Positions 55,407 to 63,993 of a stretch of 64,000 nt of DNA are shown piece after piece; the stretch's first letter is position 1, and every line of letters begins with the position of its first letter. This DNA comes from Chloroflexota bacterium. GTDB taxonomy: Bacteria > Chloroflexota > Anaerolineae > Anaerolineales > Anaerolineaceae. Under the pieces are notes generated by a model. That model was given only the letters and a program-made list of their open reading frames with translations, did no database searches and was not told the origin of the DNA. The DNA is taken from assembly GCA_029548365.1 (NCBI GenBank), contig JAKPNN010000002.1, forward strand, positions 124,001-188,000, given 5' to 3'. The position numbers and the translations under genes were made by a program.

Positions 55407-58400
55407 ATGTCTCACCCAATTATGATTTACCTCAATCAACTGACCAGTAAGCTTACCACAAGTACCGCCACTGAACACACCCACCGGCCCGCCCTGGCAA
55501 ATTTGTTTGAAGCCCTGGAAGGCAACTTGCGTGCGATCAATGAACCAAGGCGAATTGCCTGCGGCGCGCCAGACCTGGCAATTTTACGTGGTGACTTCAA
55601 GGTAGGGCACGTGGAAGCCAAGGATGTGGGTGTTTCACTCGATGCTGCTGAAAGAACAGAACAATTATTACGCTATCGTGAAGCGTTGGACAATCTGATC
55701 CTGACAGACTACCTAGAATTCCGCTGGTACGTAAATGGAAATATGCGTAGCAGCGTACGCCTGGCACGGCTGGATACCAGGGGCGTACCTCAACTGGAAG
55801 CTAACGGCATCCATGATTTAAAGGCCTTGCTGACAGATTTCCTGGCTCATCAACCCCAGCCTATCAGCACCCCGCGCGAATTGGCTGAGCATATGGCCCG
55901 GCAGACTCACTTGATTCGGGATGTCATCATGAACGCGTTTACCAACAAGCAGGCTTCTGAAATGCTCAAAGGTTGGCGGCGGGCTTTTGCCCAGGTGTTG
56001 ATTCCCGACCTTGATCAGCCTGAAAACCTGGGCCAATTCGCAGATATGTTTGCTCAGACCCTGTCGTACGGGTTGTTTTCAGCACGTATCATGCATGAAT
56101 CGGGAACCTTTCACCGTTATACCGCCCAGTATTCAATCCCGCGTACCAACCCCTTTTTGCGAAATTTCTTTACCTTTATCACCGGTCCACACCTAGATGA
56201 CGAACCCTTTGCTGGGCTGGTTGATGATCTGATCCAACTCCTGGCTAATGCCGATATACACGCCATCTTGGCAGACTTTGGCAGGAACACGCGGCAGGAC
56301 GACCCAATGATGCACTTTTATGAAACCTTTCTGGCGGCTTATGATCCTCGTCTTCGGGAACGGCGCGGTGTATATTACACTCCAATGCCGGTGGTGTCTT
56401 TTATTGTGCGCTCTGTCCACAGTCTGCTGAAAAACCGCTTCGGCTTGCCTGACGGCCTGGCTGACACCACTCGCCTGCCCGACGGAACTCACAAAATGTT
56501 GATACTGGACCCTGCCGTGGGCACAGCCACCTTTTTATACGCGGTGATCGACTTAATCAGAGATGAATTCATGCAGCGAAACGATGCCGGTATGTGGTCT
56601 GATTATGTGCGGGAGCACTTGCTTGCACGCTTGTTTGGTTTCGAGATCATGATGGCGCCCTATGCCGTGGCGCACTTCAAGCTGGCGCTACAACTGGCCG
56701 GGCATGACCTGGACTTACCCGAGGAGGAACGAGCGCGCTGGGCCTATGACTTCCAGGCTGAAGACCGTATTCGGGTGTACCTGACGAACGCGCTGGAGGT
56801 GATGCCGGAGAACATCCCCAGCCTATACGGGCCGATGCAATTTGTCTCGGAAGAAGCCAAAGCTGCCGATGCAGTCAAGCAGGAAAAGCCGATCATGGTG
56901 GTGCTGGGCAACCCGCCCTATTCCGTCAGCTCGATTAATCAGGGTGAACATATTGAAACCCTGATGGAACGCTATAAAACGGCAGTGCGGAGTGAGCGCA
57001 ACATTCAGCCCCTTTCAGATGATTATATCAAGTTCATTCGCTTTGCTCACGACCGCATCGAGCGCACAGGAACCGGTATTGTTGCAATGATAACAAATCA
57101 TGTTTATCTCTCTGGATTGGTGCATAGAGGTATGCGAGAAGAATTGATTAATTCATTTGATGAAATATTTATCCTTAATTTGCATGGAAATTCGTTGATT
57201 GGTGAAGTTACACCATCCGGATCGCCTGACGAGAATGTATTTGATATTCGGCAAGGAGTTTCAATAGTTTTCTTGGTTATATCTGGTGAGCGTTCTGGTG
57301 AAACAATGGTGAAATATCTGGATTTCTGGGGCAGACGAAACGAAAAATATCAAGCATTGTTGGAAAATGACATATTTTCTCTTGAATGGATGAATTTGTC
57401 ACCTGAACCACCTTATTTTATGCTAATTGATCAAAATAAGACTTTATCTGATGAATATGACTCACTAATTAAAGTATCAAACATTTTTAATTCATTTAGC
57501 ATGGGAATTACAACTGGCCGAGATTCTTTTTCGGTCAACTTTTCATTTGACACACTTAAACAACGGCTTAGAGTTCTTAAAAGTGAAATATCAAATGAAG
57601 AAATACGACAAAAATATCATCTAGTTGATTCCTCTTCCTTTTCACTAGAAAATGCAAGAAATTGGGCTAGAAATTCTGATTTTGCCCATGCTATTCATAC
57701 GATAGATTATCGATGTTTTGATCAAAGAAAAATAATTTATTCCTCATTTGTTTTAGGTCGAGACCGGCATGAAGTGAGTAAACATTTACTCAATAAATCA
57801 AATATCAATCTTATTACTATGAGATCAGTTCGTGATCAGTTTTGGAAACATTCATTTATTAGTTCTCAGATTACAGTTAAAGAATATATAAGCAGTCTAG
57901 ATAATTGTTATTTTTTCCCTATATATTTTTATCCAGAGGAAAATATAAATCCACTATTTGATACTTCTGAGTTTTCGGCTTGGGACCCAGATAATAAAAA
58001 CAGTGGACGGATTCCCAACTTTAACCCTAGGTTCATGGCTGAATTTGAAGGCAAACTTGAGCTTATCTTTGATCCACACTTGGCGGGCAGGACACATCCC
58101 ATTCGAGAGACCTTCGGCCCTGAGGATCTTTTGGCTTATATCTACGCAATCTTCCATTCGCCCAGCTACCGCGAACGATATGCCGAATTTTTGAAAATTG
58201 ACTTTCCCCGTGTGCCCCTCACTGCAGATGTTGAGATGTTCCGCCGTTTGGTCAGCCTTGGCCGGGAATTGATCGCCCTGCACCTGATGGAATCGCCCCT
58301 CTTGAACTCACCTCTGACCAGTTTCCCCATTCCCGGGGACAGTTTGGTGACGCCGCGCGGCGGTTATCCAAAATATGTACCTCCCGAAGCAGGATATGGC

Positions 58401-58631
58401 GGCAGGGTATATATAAACCGCGAACAGTATTTTGAGGGCGTCAACCCCGAGGTATGGGCATTTGAGATTGGTGGTTACCAGGTGTTGCACAAGTGGCTGA
58501 AAGACCGTCGCGGGCGCGAACTTTCTTTTATTAACAAGCGCCATTATCAGCAAGTTGTGGTAGCCCTGGTTGAGACGATGCGTTTGATGGAAGAAATCGA
58601 TGCTGCTATCCCCGGATGGCCGTTAACCTGA
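55407..58631 (+). CDS. Single-polypeptide restriction-modification enzyme (type IIG/ISP-like)
   Basis: 1074 residues; AAAAGGAA lies 7 bases before the ATG. N-terminal PD-(D/E)XK nuclease site: Pro55-Asp56, then Glu70-X-Lys72 (GHVEAKD). A helical linker leads to the N6-adenine methyltransferase: motif I DPAVGTATFLY from Asp368 and motif IV NPPYS at 502-506. A C-terminal target-recognition region follows, then a conserved tail (GRIPNFNPRF, YIYAIFHSPSYRERYAEFL, TSFPIPGDSLV) of the type found in ISP enzymes such as LlaBIII. No helicase region is present, unlike true type ISP. Codons about 560-860 are very A+T-rich (see findings). It is a solitary defence gene. Confidence 0.88.
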   Translation: MSHPIMIYLNQLTSKLTTSTATEHTHRPALANLFEALEGNLRAINEPRRIACGAPDLAILRGDFKVGHVEAKDVGVSLDAAERTEQLLRYREALDNLILTDYLEFRWYVNGNMRSSVRLARLDTRGVPQLEANGIHDLKALLTDFLAHQPQPISTPRELAEHMARQTHLIRDVIMNAFTNKQASEMLKGWRRAFAQVLIPDLDQPENLGQFADMFAQTLSYGLFSARIMHESGTFHRYTAQYSIPRTNPFLRNFFTFITGPHLDDEPFAGLVDDLIQLLANADIHAILADFGRNTRQDDPMMHFYETFLAAYDPRLRERRGVYYTPMPVVSFIVRSVHSLLKNRFGLPDGLADTTRLPDGTHKMLILDPAVGTATFLYAVIDLIRDEFMQRNDAGMWSDYVREHLLARLFGFEIMMAPYAVAHFKLALQLAGHDLDLPEEERARWAYDFQAEDRIRVYLTNALEVMPENIPSLYGPMQFVSEEAKAADAVKQEKPIMVVLGNPPYSVSSINQGEHIETLMERYKTAVRSERNIQPLSDDYIKFIRFAHDRIERTGTGIVAMITNHVYLSGLVHRGMREELINSFDEIFILNLHGNSLIGEVTPSGSPDENVFDIRQGVSIVFLVISGERSGETMVKYLDFWGRRNEKYQALLENDIFSLEWMNLSPEPPYFMLIDQNKTLSDEYDSLIKVSNIFNSFSMGITTGRDSFSVNFSFDTLKQRLRVLKSEISNEEIRQKYHLVDSSSFSLENARNWARNSDFAHAIHTIDYRCFDQRKIIYSSFVLGRDRHEVSKHLLNKSNINLITMRSVRDQFWKHSFISSQITVKEYISSLDNCYFFPIYFYPEENINPLFDTSEFSAWDPDNKNSGRIPNFNPRFMAEFEGKLELIFDPHLAGRTHPIRETFGPEDLLAYIYAIFHSPSYRERYAEFLKIDFPRVPLTADVEMFRRLVSLGRELIALHLMESPLLNSPLTSFPIPGDSLVTPRGGYPKYVPPEAGYGGRVYINREQYFEGVNPEVWAFEIGGYQVLHKWLKDRRGRELSFINKRHYQQVVVALVETMRLMEEIDAAIPGWPLT

Positions 58632-58653
58632 CACCATGTTTGTTAATTACCAT

Positions 58654-58680
58654 AGTAAGCGCGAAGCATACCGCCCCTAC
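58654..58680 (+). repeat. Fragment related to the GTAGGGGC-ended repeat
   Basis: A short segment ending in GCCCCTAC (58673-58680), preceded by a GCGAAGCATACC stretch. It shares the terminal sequence of the 43857-43978 element. Confidence 0.45.
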
Positions 58681-58709
58681 AAAATGATTTTATAAAAATA
58701 TATTGATCA

Positions 58710-59984
58710 TTAATTCCTGCGTGCCAAGCCAGAAAACTTGAACCCGGCGGCTTCCCAGGCATGTTTGTCCCAGGCGTTTACCGCATCATATACCCATTCT
58801 GCCTTCGTTTTTAACCGCACTTCTGCGGGATTCAGCGCTATGAAAACCTCATGCGCCACACCCAGAACCACCAGGTGAGCCCCGGATAAGGCATCCTCCA
58901 AATGCTCCATCTGTTCAATGCCCTGCAGGTTAGCCCCGGGCTTCAAGGGTTCGTAAGCCAGCACCCGGGCTCCGGCGGACACCAGGAGCCGGATCAGTGC
59001 AGCCGCCGGGCTCTCGCGCACATCGTCCACGTTTGGCTTGAAAGCCAGACCCAAAAAGGCGATGGTTTTACCCTCCAAACCCCCGACGACCCTGGCGATG
59101 TTCTCGGCTAAAAAGGCTGGTTGACCATCGTTCACACTCCGGGCTGCCCTGATCAACCCGGCGCGCTCCGGCGCGGCTTCCACCAGGAACCAGGGATCCA
59201 CATCGATGCAGTGCCCGCCCACACCCACGCCCGGGCGCAGGATCTGCACCCGAGGGTGCAGGTTGGCGATGCTGATCGCCTCCCAGATATCCACGTTGAA
59301 GGCGTCTGCCAGGCGGGAAAATTCGTTAGCGATGGCGATGTTGATATCGCGGGAGGTGTTTTCCATCAACTTGACCATCTCGGCTGTGGTGGCGTCGGTC
59401 AGGACGATCTCACCCTGCACGAATATTTGGTAGAGGTCACGCCCAGCCTCAGCTGAAGCCCGGTCAATCCCGCCAATCACGCGGGGGTTTTCCACCAATT
59501 CCTGCAGGATGCGCCCCGGCAGCACCCGCTCCGGCGAATAAGCCAGCAGGAAGTCCTCCCCGGCCTTGAGACCGCTTTTTTCTAAAATCGGTGCGACAAC
59601 GTCTGCTGTGGTGCGCGGCGGAGAGGTTGATTCCAGAATCACCAGGTTGCCCCGCCGCAGGTGAGGAACGATCGATTGGCTGGCGGCGACCACCGCACGC
59701 AGATCCGCCCGCTTACCAGCATCGAAGGGCGTCGGCACCGCGATGATGAAGGCGTCGGCAGGAACAACCTCCGTTGCGGTTGTCAGGTGTCCGCTTGCCA
59801 AAACCTTCATCAACAGCTCTTGCAGTCCCGGCTCAACGATGTGCGATTTTCCTGCCTGCAGCCCGTCGATGATGGTGGTGTTGGTGTCCATACCCGTCAC
59901 GCGTACCCCCTTGCTGGCAAATACGCTGGCGTAGGGCAAACCGATGTAGCCCATTCCAATCACGCATAAGGTTGAAAATTTCAT
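58710..59984 (-). CDS. wecC: UDP-N-acetyl-D-mannosamine dehydrogenase-like (WecC family)
   Basis: 424 residues. N-terminal Rossmann motif CVIGMGYIGLPYASVFASKG (residues 7-26), YSPERVLPGRI, and the catalytic Cys in GVGGHCIDVDPWFLVE, the form characteristic of UDP-ManNAc/GlcNAc dehydrogenases. C-terminal substrate domain IAFLGLAFKPNVDDVRESPA. It oxidises UDP-ManNAc to UDP-ManNAcA, a precursor of surface glycans. It may feed the polysaccharide block 20 kb away, as no glycan genes are adjacent. UDP-glucose/GlcNAc dehydrogenase is the alternative. Confidence 0.88.
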   Translation of the reverse strand: MKFSTLCVIGMGYIGLPYASVFASKGVRVTGMDTNTTIIDGLQAGKSHIVEPGLQELLMKVLASGHLTTATEVVPADAFIIAVPTPFDAGKRADLRAVVAASQSIVPHLRRGNLVILESTSPPRTTADVVAPILEKSGLKAGEDFLLAYSPERVLPGRILQELVENPRVIGGIDRASAEAGRDLYQIFVQGEIVLTDATTAEMVKLMENTSRDINIAIANEFSRLADAFNVDIWEAISIANLHPRVQILRPGVGVGGHCIDVDPWFLVEAAPERAGLIRAARSVNDGQPAFLAENIARVVGGLEGKTIAFLGLAFKPNVDDVRESPAAALIRLLVSAGARVLAYEPLKPGANLQGIEQMEHLEDALSGAHLVVLGVAHEVFIALNPAEVRLKTKAEWVYDAVNAWDKHAWEAAGFKFSGLARRN

Positions 59985-60114
59985 AAGGTTCTTTCTTTGA
60001 AAGCGCTCTATTCTGGCAGTGTCACCAGAATTTTACCTCAATTATTGTGTAGGACTTGGGTAGTTCAACAAACACAATTTCCACGACATTAATACCAGAG
60101 TTCAAAAATCCCAG

Positions 60115-60142
60115 TTGAATCCCTGGCAATTTTTGATACAAT
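60115..60142 (+). promoter_or_regulatory. Promoter of the PIG-L gene, -10 six bases from start codon
   Basis: TTGAAT (60115-60120), 16-base spacer, TACAAT (60137-60142) preceded by TGA. ATG at 60149: the transcript would begin at the start codon. Confidence 0.6.
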
Positions 60143-60148
60143 GGATGG

Positions 60149-60883
60149 ATGCACACACAACACACCATTTTTATTTCTCCTCATTTGGATGATGTCACCC
60201 TCTCCTGCGGCGGCCTGGTTTGGGATCTTGCCCGTCAAGGCCATCGGGTTGAAATCTGGACGCTGATGGCGGGCTTGCCGCTGGATGATCATTATTCAGA
60301 GCTTGCACAGGAGTTGCACGCAACCTGGGGCATCTCGGGCGTAGATGCGATCCGCGCCCGGAGGGCAGAGGACCGGGCTGCCTGCGCCGTCCTGGGGGCA
60401 GAACTGCGCCACTTTGACTGGCTCGATGCCATCTACCGCCGCGACCCATCAAGCAGCGAACCGATCGTGAAGGATTTCTCCAATCTGTTTAACAGCTCAG
60501 CCGAGGCAGACCTGGTTGCTGAGATCAGCGCGGTATTGACTGCTGAATTGCCGCAGAAAGCAGGCCTGGTGATGCCGATGGGCCTGGGCGGTCACGTTGA
60601 TCACCGACTGGTTGTTAATGTCGGTAAGCAGGTTGGCGGCGTCGATGAATACTATGCCGATTACCCCTACGTCATCAACCATTTTGAAAATCCGCTGTTA
60701 AAGGACGGGGAATTTAAATATAATCCCTATCACCTGGGTGAAGACGCCCTGCATGCCTGGCAGGAGGCTGTGTTGTGCTACAAGTCACAGCTTTCCTCCT
60801 TCTGGCGCAATGACGATGAAACGCTCCTGGCGCTGCGTAACTATCTGGCAGGCGGCGGTGGACGCTTGTGGCGAAAAGCTTAG
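60149..60883 (+). CDS. PIG-L family deacetylase
   Basis: 244 residues. N-terminal zinc motif SPHLDDVTLSCGG (His12-X-Asp14-Asp15) and the distal zinc His in GLGGHVDHRLVV. The family removes N-acetyl groups from GlcNAc derivatives (as in bacillithiol/mycothiol synthesis or glycan tailoring). No thiol-synthesis genes are nearby, so a glycan or antibiotic-type acetamido sugar is equally likely. Likely leaderless (see promoter). The tRNA operon promoter begins two bases after the stop. Confidence 0.9.
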   Translation: MHTQHTIFISPHLDDVTLSCGGLVWDLARQGHRVEIWTLMAGLPLDDHYSELAQELHATWGISGVDAIRARRAEDRAACAVLGAELRHFDWLDAIYRRDPSSSEPIVKDFSNLFNSSAEADLVAEISAVLTAELPQKAGLVMPMGLGGHVDHRLVVNVGKQVGGVDEYYADYPYVINHFENPLLKDGEFKYNPYHLGEDALHAWQEAVLCYKSQLSSFWRNDDETLLALRNYLAGGGGRLWRKA

Positions 60884-60884
60884 C

Positions 60885-60913
60885 TTGACAGTCCCCATAC
60901 AGGGAGGTAAAAT
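60885..60913 (+). promoter_or_regulatory. Promoter of the tRNA-Ala pair
   Basis: TTGACA (60885-60890), 17-base spacer, TAAAAT (60908-60913), a near-consensus promoter 19 bases before the first tRNA. Confidence 0.82.
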
Positions 60914-60932
60914 CTTTTTCACCCTGAAAGAT

Positions 60933-61005
60933 GGGCCTGTAGCGCAGTTGGGAGCGCGCCTCAATCGCACTGAGGAGGTCGAGGGTTCAAATCCCTCCAG
61001 GTCCA
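60933..61005 (+). tRNA. tRNA-Ala (CGC)
   Basis: 73-base cloverleaf: acceptor GGGCCTG/CAGGTCC, D stem GCGC/GCGC, anticodon stem CCTCA/TGAGG with loop ATCGCAC (anticodon CGC), T arm GAGGG-TTCAAAT-CCCTC. A73; 3' CCA not encoded. Confidence 0.95.
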
Positions 61006-61051
61006 CTGCGGTGCCCCGGAAACCTGCGGTAAAGGGGCGCGGGGTACCTGA

Positions 61052-61124
61052 GGGCCCATGGCGCAGCTGGGAGCGCGCCTCAATGGCATTGAGGAGGTCG
61101 AGGGTTCGAATCCCTCTGGGTCCA
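61052..61124 (+). tRNA. tRNA-Ala (GGC)
   Basis: 73-base cloverleaf very similar to the first: acceptor GGGCCCA/TGGGTCC, anticodon stem CCTCA/TGAGG with loop ATGGCAT (anticodon GGC), T arm GAGGG-TTCGAAT-CCCTC. 46 bases after the first tRNA. Confidence 0.95.
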
Positions 61125-61131
61125 CAAGAGA

Positions 61132-61155
61132 AGCGTCCGAAATGGACGCTTTTTA
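61132..61155 (+). terminator. Terminator of the tRNA-Ala pair
   Basis: AGCGTCC (61132-61138) / GGACGCT (61144-61150) with a 5-base loop, then TTTTT. Confidence 0.88.
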
Positions 61156-61270
61156 TTTTCGGGCTGTCAATTCGAGTTTTGTGGGGTGTCTGAAAAAGGG
61201 GGAGGGCAGGCGCGGAGATGAGCAAATATCGGGAGACGGAGGACGGGCTAAACGTCCCCGGTCTTCTTTC

Positions 61271-63028
61271 CTACCAGCTACCCGCTTCAATCTCCCACAC
61301 CTCCACGCGCACCGGCGCCACCAGCATCACCGCCGGCAGCAGCTCCGCAAACGCGGCTTGCACTGACTCCTGGTTCGCGTCGACCTCCTCCGGCGTTGCC
61401 AGCAGCGCTGCGCTGCACAATGTATCGTATTCAGCATCGGAAAAACCAGCAATGTTCGTTCCGATCCAACCGTTGGTTGTATTCGGTATCGCCCAACTGG
61501 TGTACAGCGCACAATCCCCCCCGGGCGGTCGCTGCCATGCGAGCAAGGTCAGGTCAAACGCGCGTCCAAACAGCGGACCCTCCGGGCCGGGCGCATACAA
61601 CTCGGGCAGGTTCAATGTGTGCACCTGAAAACCCACGCCACAGCTCCCCAGCATTTCAGCGATCCCTGCAGCCAGGTCCTGGTGGAAGGGCGAGGGGCCA
61701 GCCAGCAGCGTCAGCGTCAGCGGTGTGAAGTTGAAGACGCCCGGTACGTTCTGCGATACACGCGGCGTAAGCGGGTCACCGTCGTGGTCCACCCAGCCGA
61801 CGGTCTCCAGCAGGGTTGCACCCGCCGCCGGATCGTAGGTCAACCCAGCCTGCACGGCAGGCGCCGAACCGGTCTGCGCGGCCAGGGCTTCGATGTCGAT
61901 GCACTGCGTTAGCGCCAGGCGCGTGCGCGAGTCGGCAAAGAAATCCTTGCGCTCGGCAAACACGGGGTTGTTAATCGTGTCATACTCCGCCGGGCGGATG
62001 CCGAACACCAGTTGCGTTGGTGAACCTTCCGTCTCAACCCGTACTTCGTAACCTGGCTCCGACTGGATGGCAGCCAACACTTCGGGCGCCTCGACCAGGT
62101 TGAAAGAAGAGTCCAGCGCGTCGCAGGTCCCCACCTGCAGCGCCTCCCAGGCCGCCGCCGCGCCGCCCTCAAGCGCGCGCAGCACGACGTGGTCAACACC
62201 GGGCAGGGTCTCTGCAGGCGCAGGGTAGCCGGGGTTGCGGGTCAACAGCAGTTCGTGTTCGCCACGCTCAGCCAGGGCAAAGGGGCCGTAGCTGGAGGTC
62301 TCGGCGGCGACGGTGCTGAAGTCCGGGTCGGGGTCAAATCGATGCGAGGGCAGCGGAGTCCAGAAAAAGCGCTCCAGCTCGGCGGAGGTGAACCCCGGCA
62401 GGCCGCGCCAGCTCAAGTTGAGCGCATCCCGGGCGCTGAAACTCTCGGTGCGCGCTTCAGCCCAGCCGTAAACCGGCGAGGACGGGTCACTTGCCAGAGT
62501 ATAGCTGAAGACGGCGTCGGCTGAGCTCAGCGGTGCGCCGTCGCTCCAGGTCAACCCCGCGCGCAGGCTGAAGTCCACCACCATGCGGTCCATCTCCAGT
62601 GGGTCCAGCCCGTTCCAGGTGATGGTACAGCCGCTCTCGCGGCAACCGCTTGGGCGCACGTTCACCCCCTCGGCAGCCATAACCAGCTCGCCGCGTGCAT
62701 CAACCAGCATCTGCCCGCGCTGGATCGCCACCGGTTCCAGCCACACGTTGCCCAGGGTGTAATCCGGGGGGTACAGCAGCGCATTCAAACGCTCCCTGGC
62801 GGTGGTCAGCGGACCGGTGAGGGGGAAGATCGTCTCCGGCAGGCTGGCAGTGCACACGGTCAGGGTCACAGGCGGCGTTTCCGTCGGTGTGGGTTCGGGG
62901 GCTGCGCTGGGCTCCACCGGAGGAGCGGGGTCAACCGTCTCAGGCTGGGGCGTCTCCACCGCCTGTGGCTTACATGCAGTCAGTATCAGGGTCAGCGCTA
63001 CGGTAAGGATGAAGGCTTTTTTCATCAA
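61271..63028 (-). CDS. ABC transporter solute-binding lipoprotein, SBP family 5-like
   Basis: 585 residues. Lipobox LTAC after MKKAFILTVALTLILTA, then a Pro/Thr-rich linker. The family 5 extracellular solute-binding fold is visible: LNALLYPPDYTLGNVWLEPVAI, the FSLRAGLTWSDGAPLSSADAV block (typical YTFxLRxGVxFHDGxPxTAxDV), and the C-terminal DANQESVQAAFAELLP. The family binds peptides, nickel or oligosaccharides for an ABC permease, but no permease or ATPase gene is adjacent here. Overlaps the upstream rsgA stop by 4 bases (63025-63028), so it is translationally coupled. Confidence 0.87.
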   Translation of the reverse strand: MMKKAFILTVALTLILTACKPQAVETPQPETVDPAPPVEPSAAPEPTPTETPPVTLTVCTASLPETIFPLTGPLTTARERLNALLYPPDYTLGNVWLEPVAIQRGQMLVDARGELVMAAEGVNVRPSGCRESGCTITWNGLDPLEMDRMVVDFSLRAGLTWSDGAPLSSADAVFSYTLASDPSSPVYGWAEARTESFSARDALNLSWRGLPGFTSAELERFFWTPLPSHRFDPDPDFSTVAAETSSYGPFALAERGEHELLLTRNPGYPAPAETLPGVDHVVLRALEGGAAAAWEALQVGTCDALDSSFNLVEAPEVLAAIQSEPGYEVRVETEGSPTQLVFGIRPAEYDTINNPVFAERKDFFADSRTRLALTQCIDIEALAAQTGSAPAVQAGLTYDPAAGATLLETVGWVDHDGDPLTPRVSQNVPGVFNFTPLTLTLLAGPSPFHQDLAAGIAEMLGSCGVGFQVHTLNLPELYAPGPEGPLFGRAFDLTLLAWQRPPGGDCALYTSWAIPNTTNGWIGTNIAGFSDAEYDTLCSAALLATPEEVDANQESVQAAFAELLPAVMLVAPVRVEVWEIEAGSW

Positions 63029-63993
63029 TACGTCCTTTCGAGGTCATCCTGGTCTTCGTCTTCAATCCATTCATCGGTTTCATCGCCAAAGCGTAGGCGC
63101 AGGTAAGACTGATAGCGCTGGGGAGCCACCCGGCCTGCCTCCACCGCCGCCAGAACGGCACAACCCGGTTCATGGGTGTGGGTGCAATCCGAAAATTGGC
63201 AATCAGCCACCAGCGCCCGCATCTCCACAAAATAGGCGTCCAGTTCCTCGGGTTCGGTGTCCCACAGGGCTAACGAGCGGATCCCGGGGGTATCAGCCAC
63301 ATAACCGCCCAAATCCAGCGGAAATAGCTGGCGCACGCGGGTTGTGTGGCGTCCCTTCGAGGTCGCATCGCTGACATCGCTCACCTGCAGGCCTAAATTC
63401 GGCTGGATAGCGTTCAGCAGGCTCGATTTGCCCACACCCGAGGGACCGGTGAGGGCGGACAGCTTTCCTTTTAAGGCGCCGCCCAGCTCGTCCAAGCCTT
63501 CGCCTGTCCGGGCGGAAGTAAACACCAGGGGGTAGCCGAGGTCGGCGTACAGGTTAAAAGTCGCCCGGGCAGCCGCTTGGCTCACCAGGTCAACCTTGTT
63601 AGCCACGATCAGCGCCTCCACCTGCTGCTTTTCGGCGATTACCAGGAAACGGTCCAGCATACGCAGGCTGGGCTCGGGTTGGGCGCAGGCAAACACAATT
63701 ACAATCTGGTCGGGGTTAGCCAGCAAAATCTGGCGATACTCGCGCTTCAGCCCCGTGCGCACCCGCGCCAGCTCGGCTGTGCGCTCGTGCACACTCTCGA
63801 TCACACCGCCCCCATCCTTATGGGGAGTGATCGTCACGCGGTCGCCCACAGCTACCCGGTCTCCCTCCTGTTCGCCCTTCTTCAGGCGACCGCGCAGGCG
63901 GCAGGTGTAATCACCGGCATCGGTGCGCACCACCAGGAAGCCAGATTGGGCGCGGATCACCAGGCCGTCCAGGGTTTTAGCCAGGGGGGTCAT
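63025..63993 (-). CDS. rsgA: Ribosome small subunit-dependent GTPase A
   Basis: 322 residues. N-terminal OB domain (CRLRGRLKKGEQEGDRVAVGDRVTI), circularly permuted GTPase order: G4 NKVDLVSQ precedes the P-loop GPSGVGKSSLLNAIQP, then G2/G3 (GRHTTRVRQLFPL, DTPGIRSL). C-terminal zinc motif DCQFSDCTHTHEPGCAV. It matures the 30S subunit. Its gene precedes and overlaps the solute-binding protein gene; the ATG at 63993 is near the window edge and upstream context is cut. Confidence 0.95.
   Translation of the reverse strand: MTPLAKTLDGLVIRAQSGFLVVRTDAGDYTCRLRGRLKKGEQEGDRVAVGDRVTITPHKDGGGVIESVHERTAELARVRTGLKREYRQILLANPDQIVIVFACAQPEPSLRMLDRFLVIAEKQQVEALIVANKVDLVSQAAARATFNLYADLGYPLVFTSARTGEGLDELGGALKGKLSALTGPSGVGKSSLLNAIQPNLGLQVSDVSDATSKGRHTTRVRQLFPLDLGGYVADTPGIRSLALWDTEPEELDAYFVEMRALVADCQFSDCTHTHEPGCAVLAAVEAGRVAPQRYQSYLRLRFGDETDEWIEDEDQDDLERTY

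Noticed and set aside
60785-61225. Minus-strand frame across both tRNA-Ala genes
   Set aside because: It is built from tRNA sequence (GIRTLDLLNAIEARSQLRHGP-like phrase typical of mis-annotated tRNA), not a protein gene.
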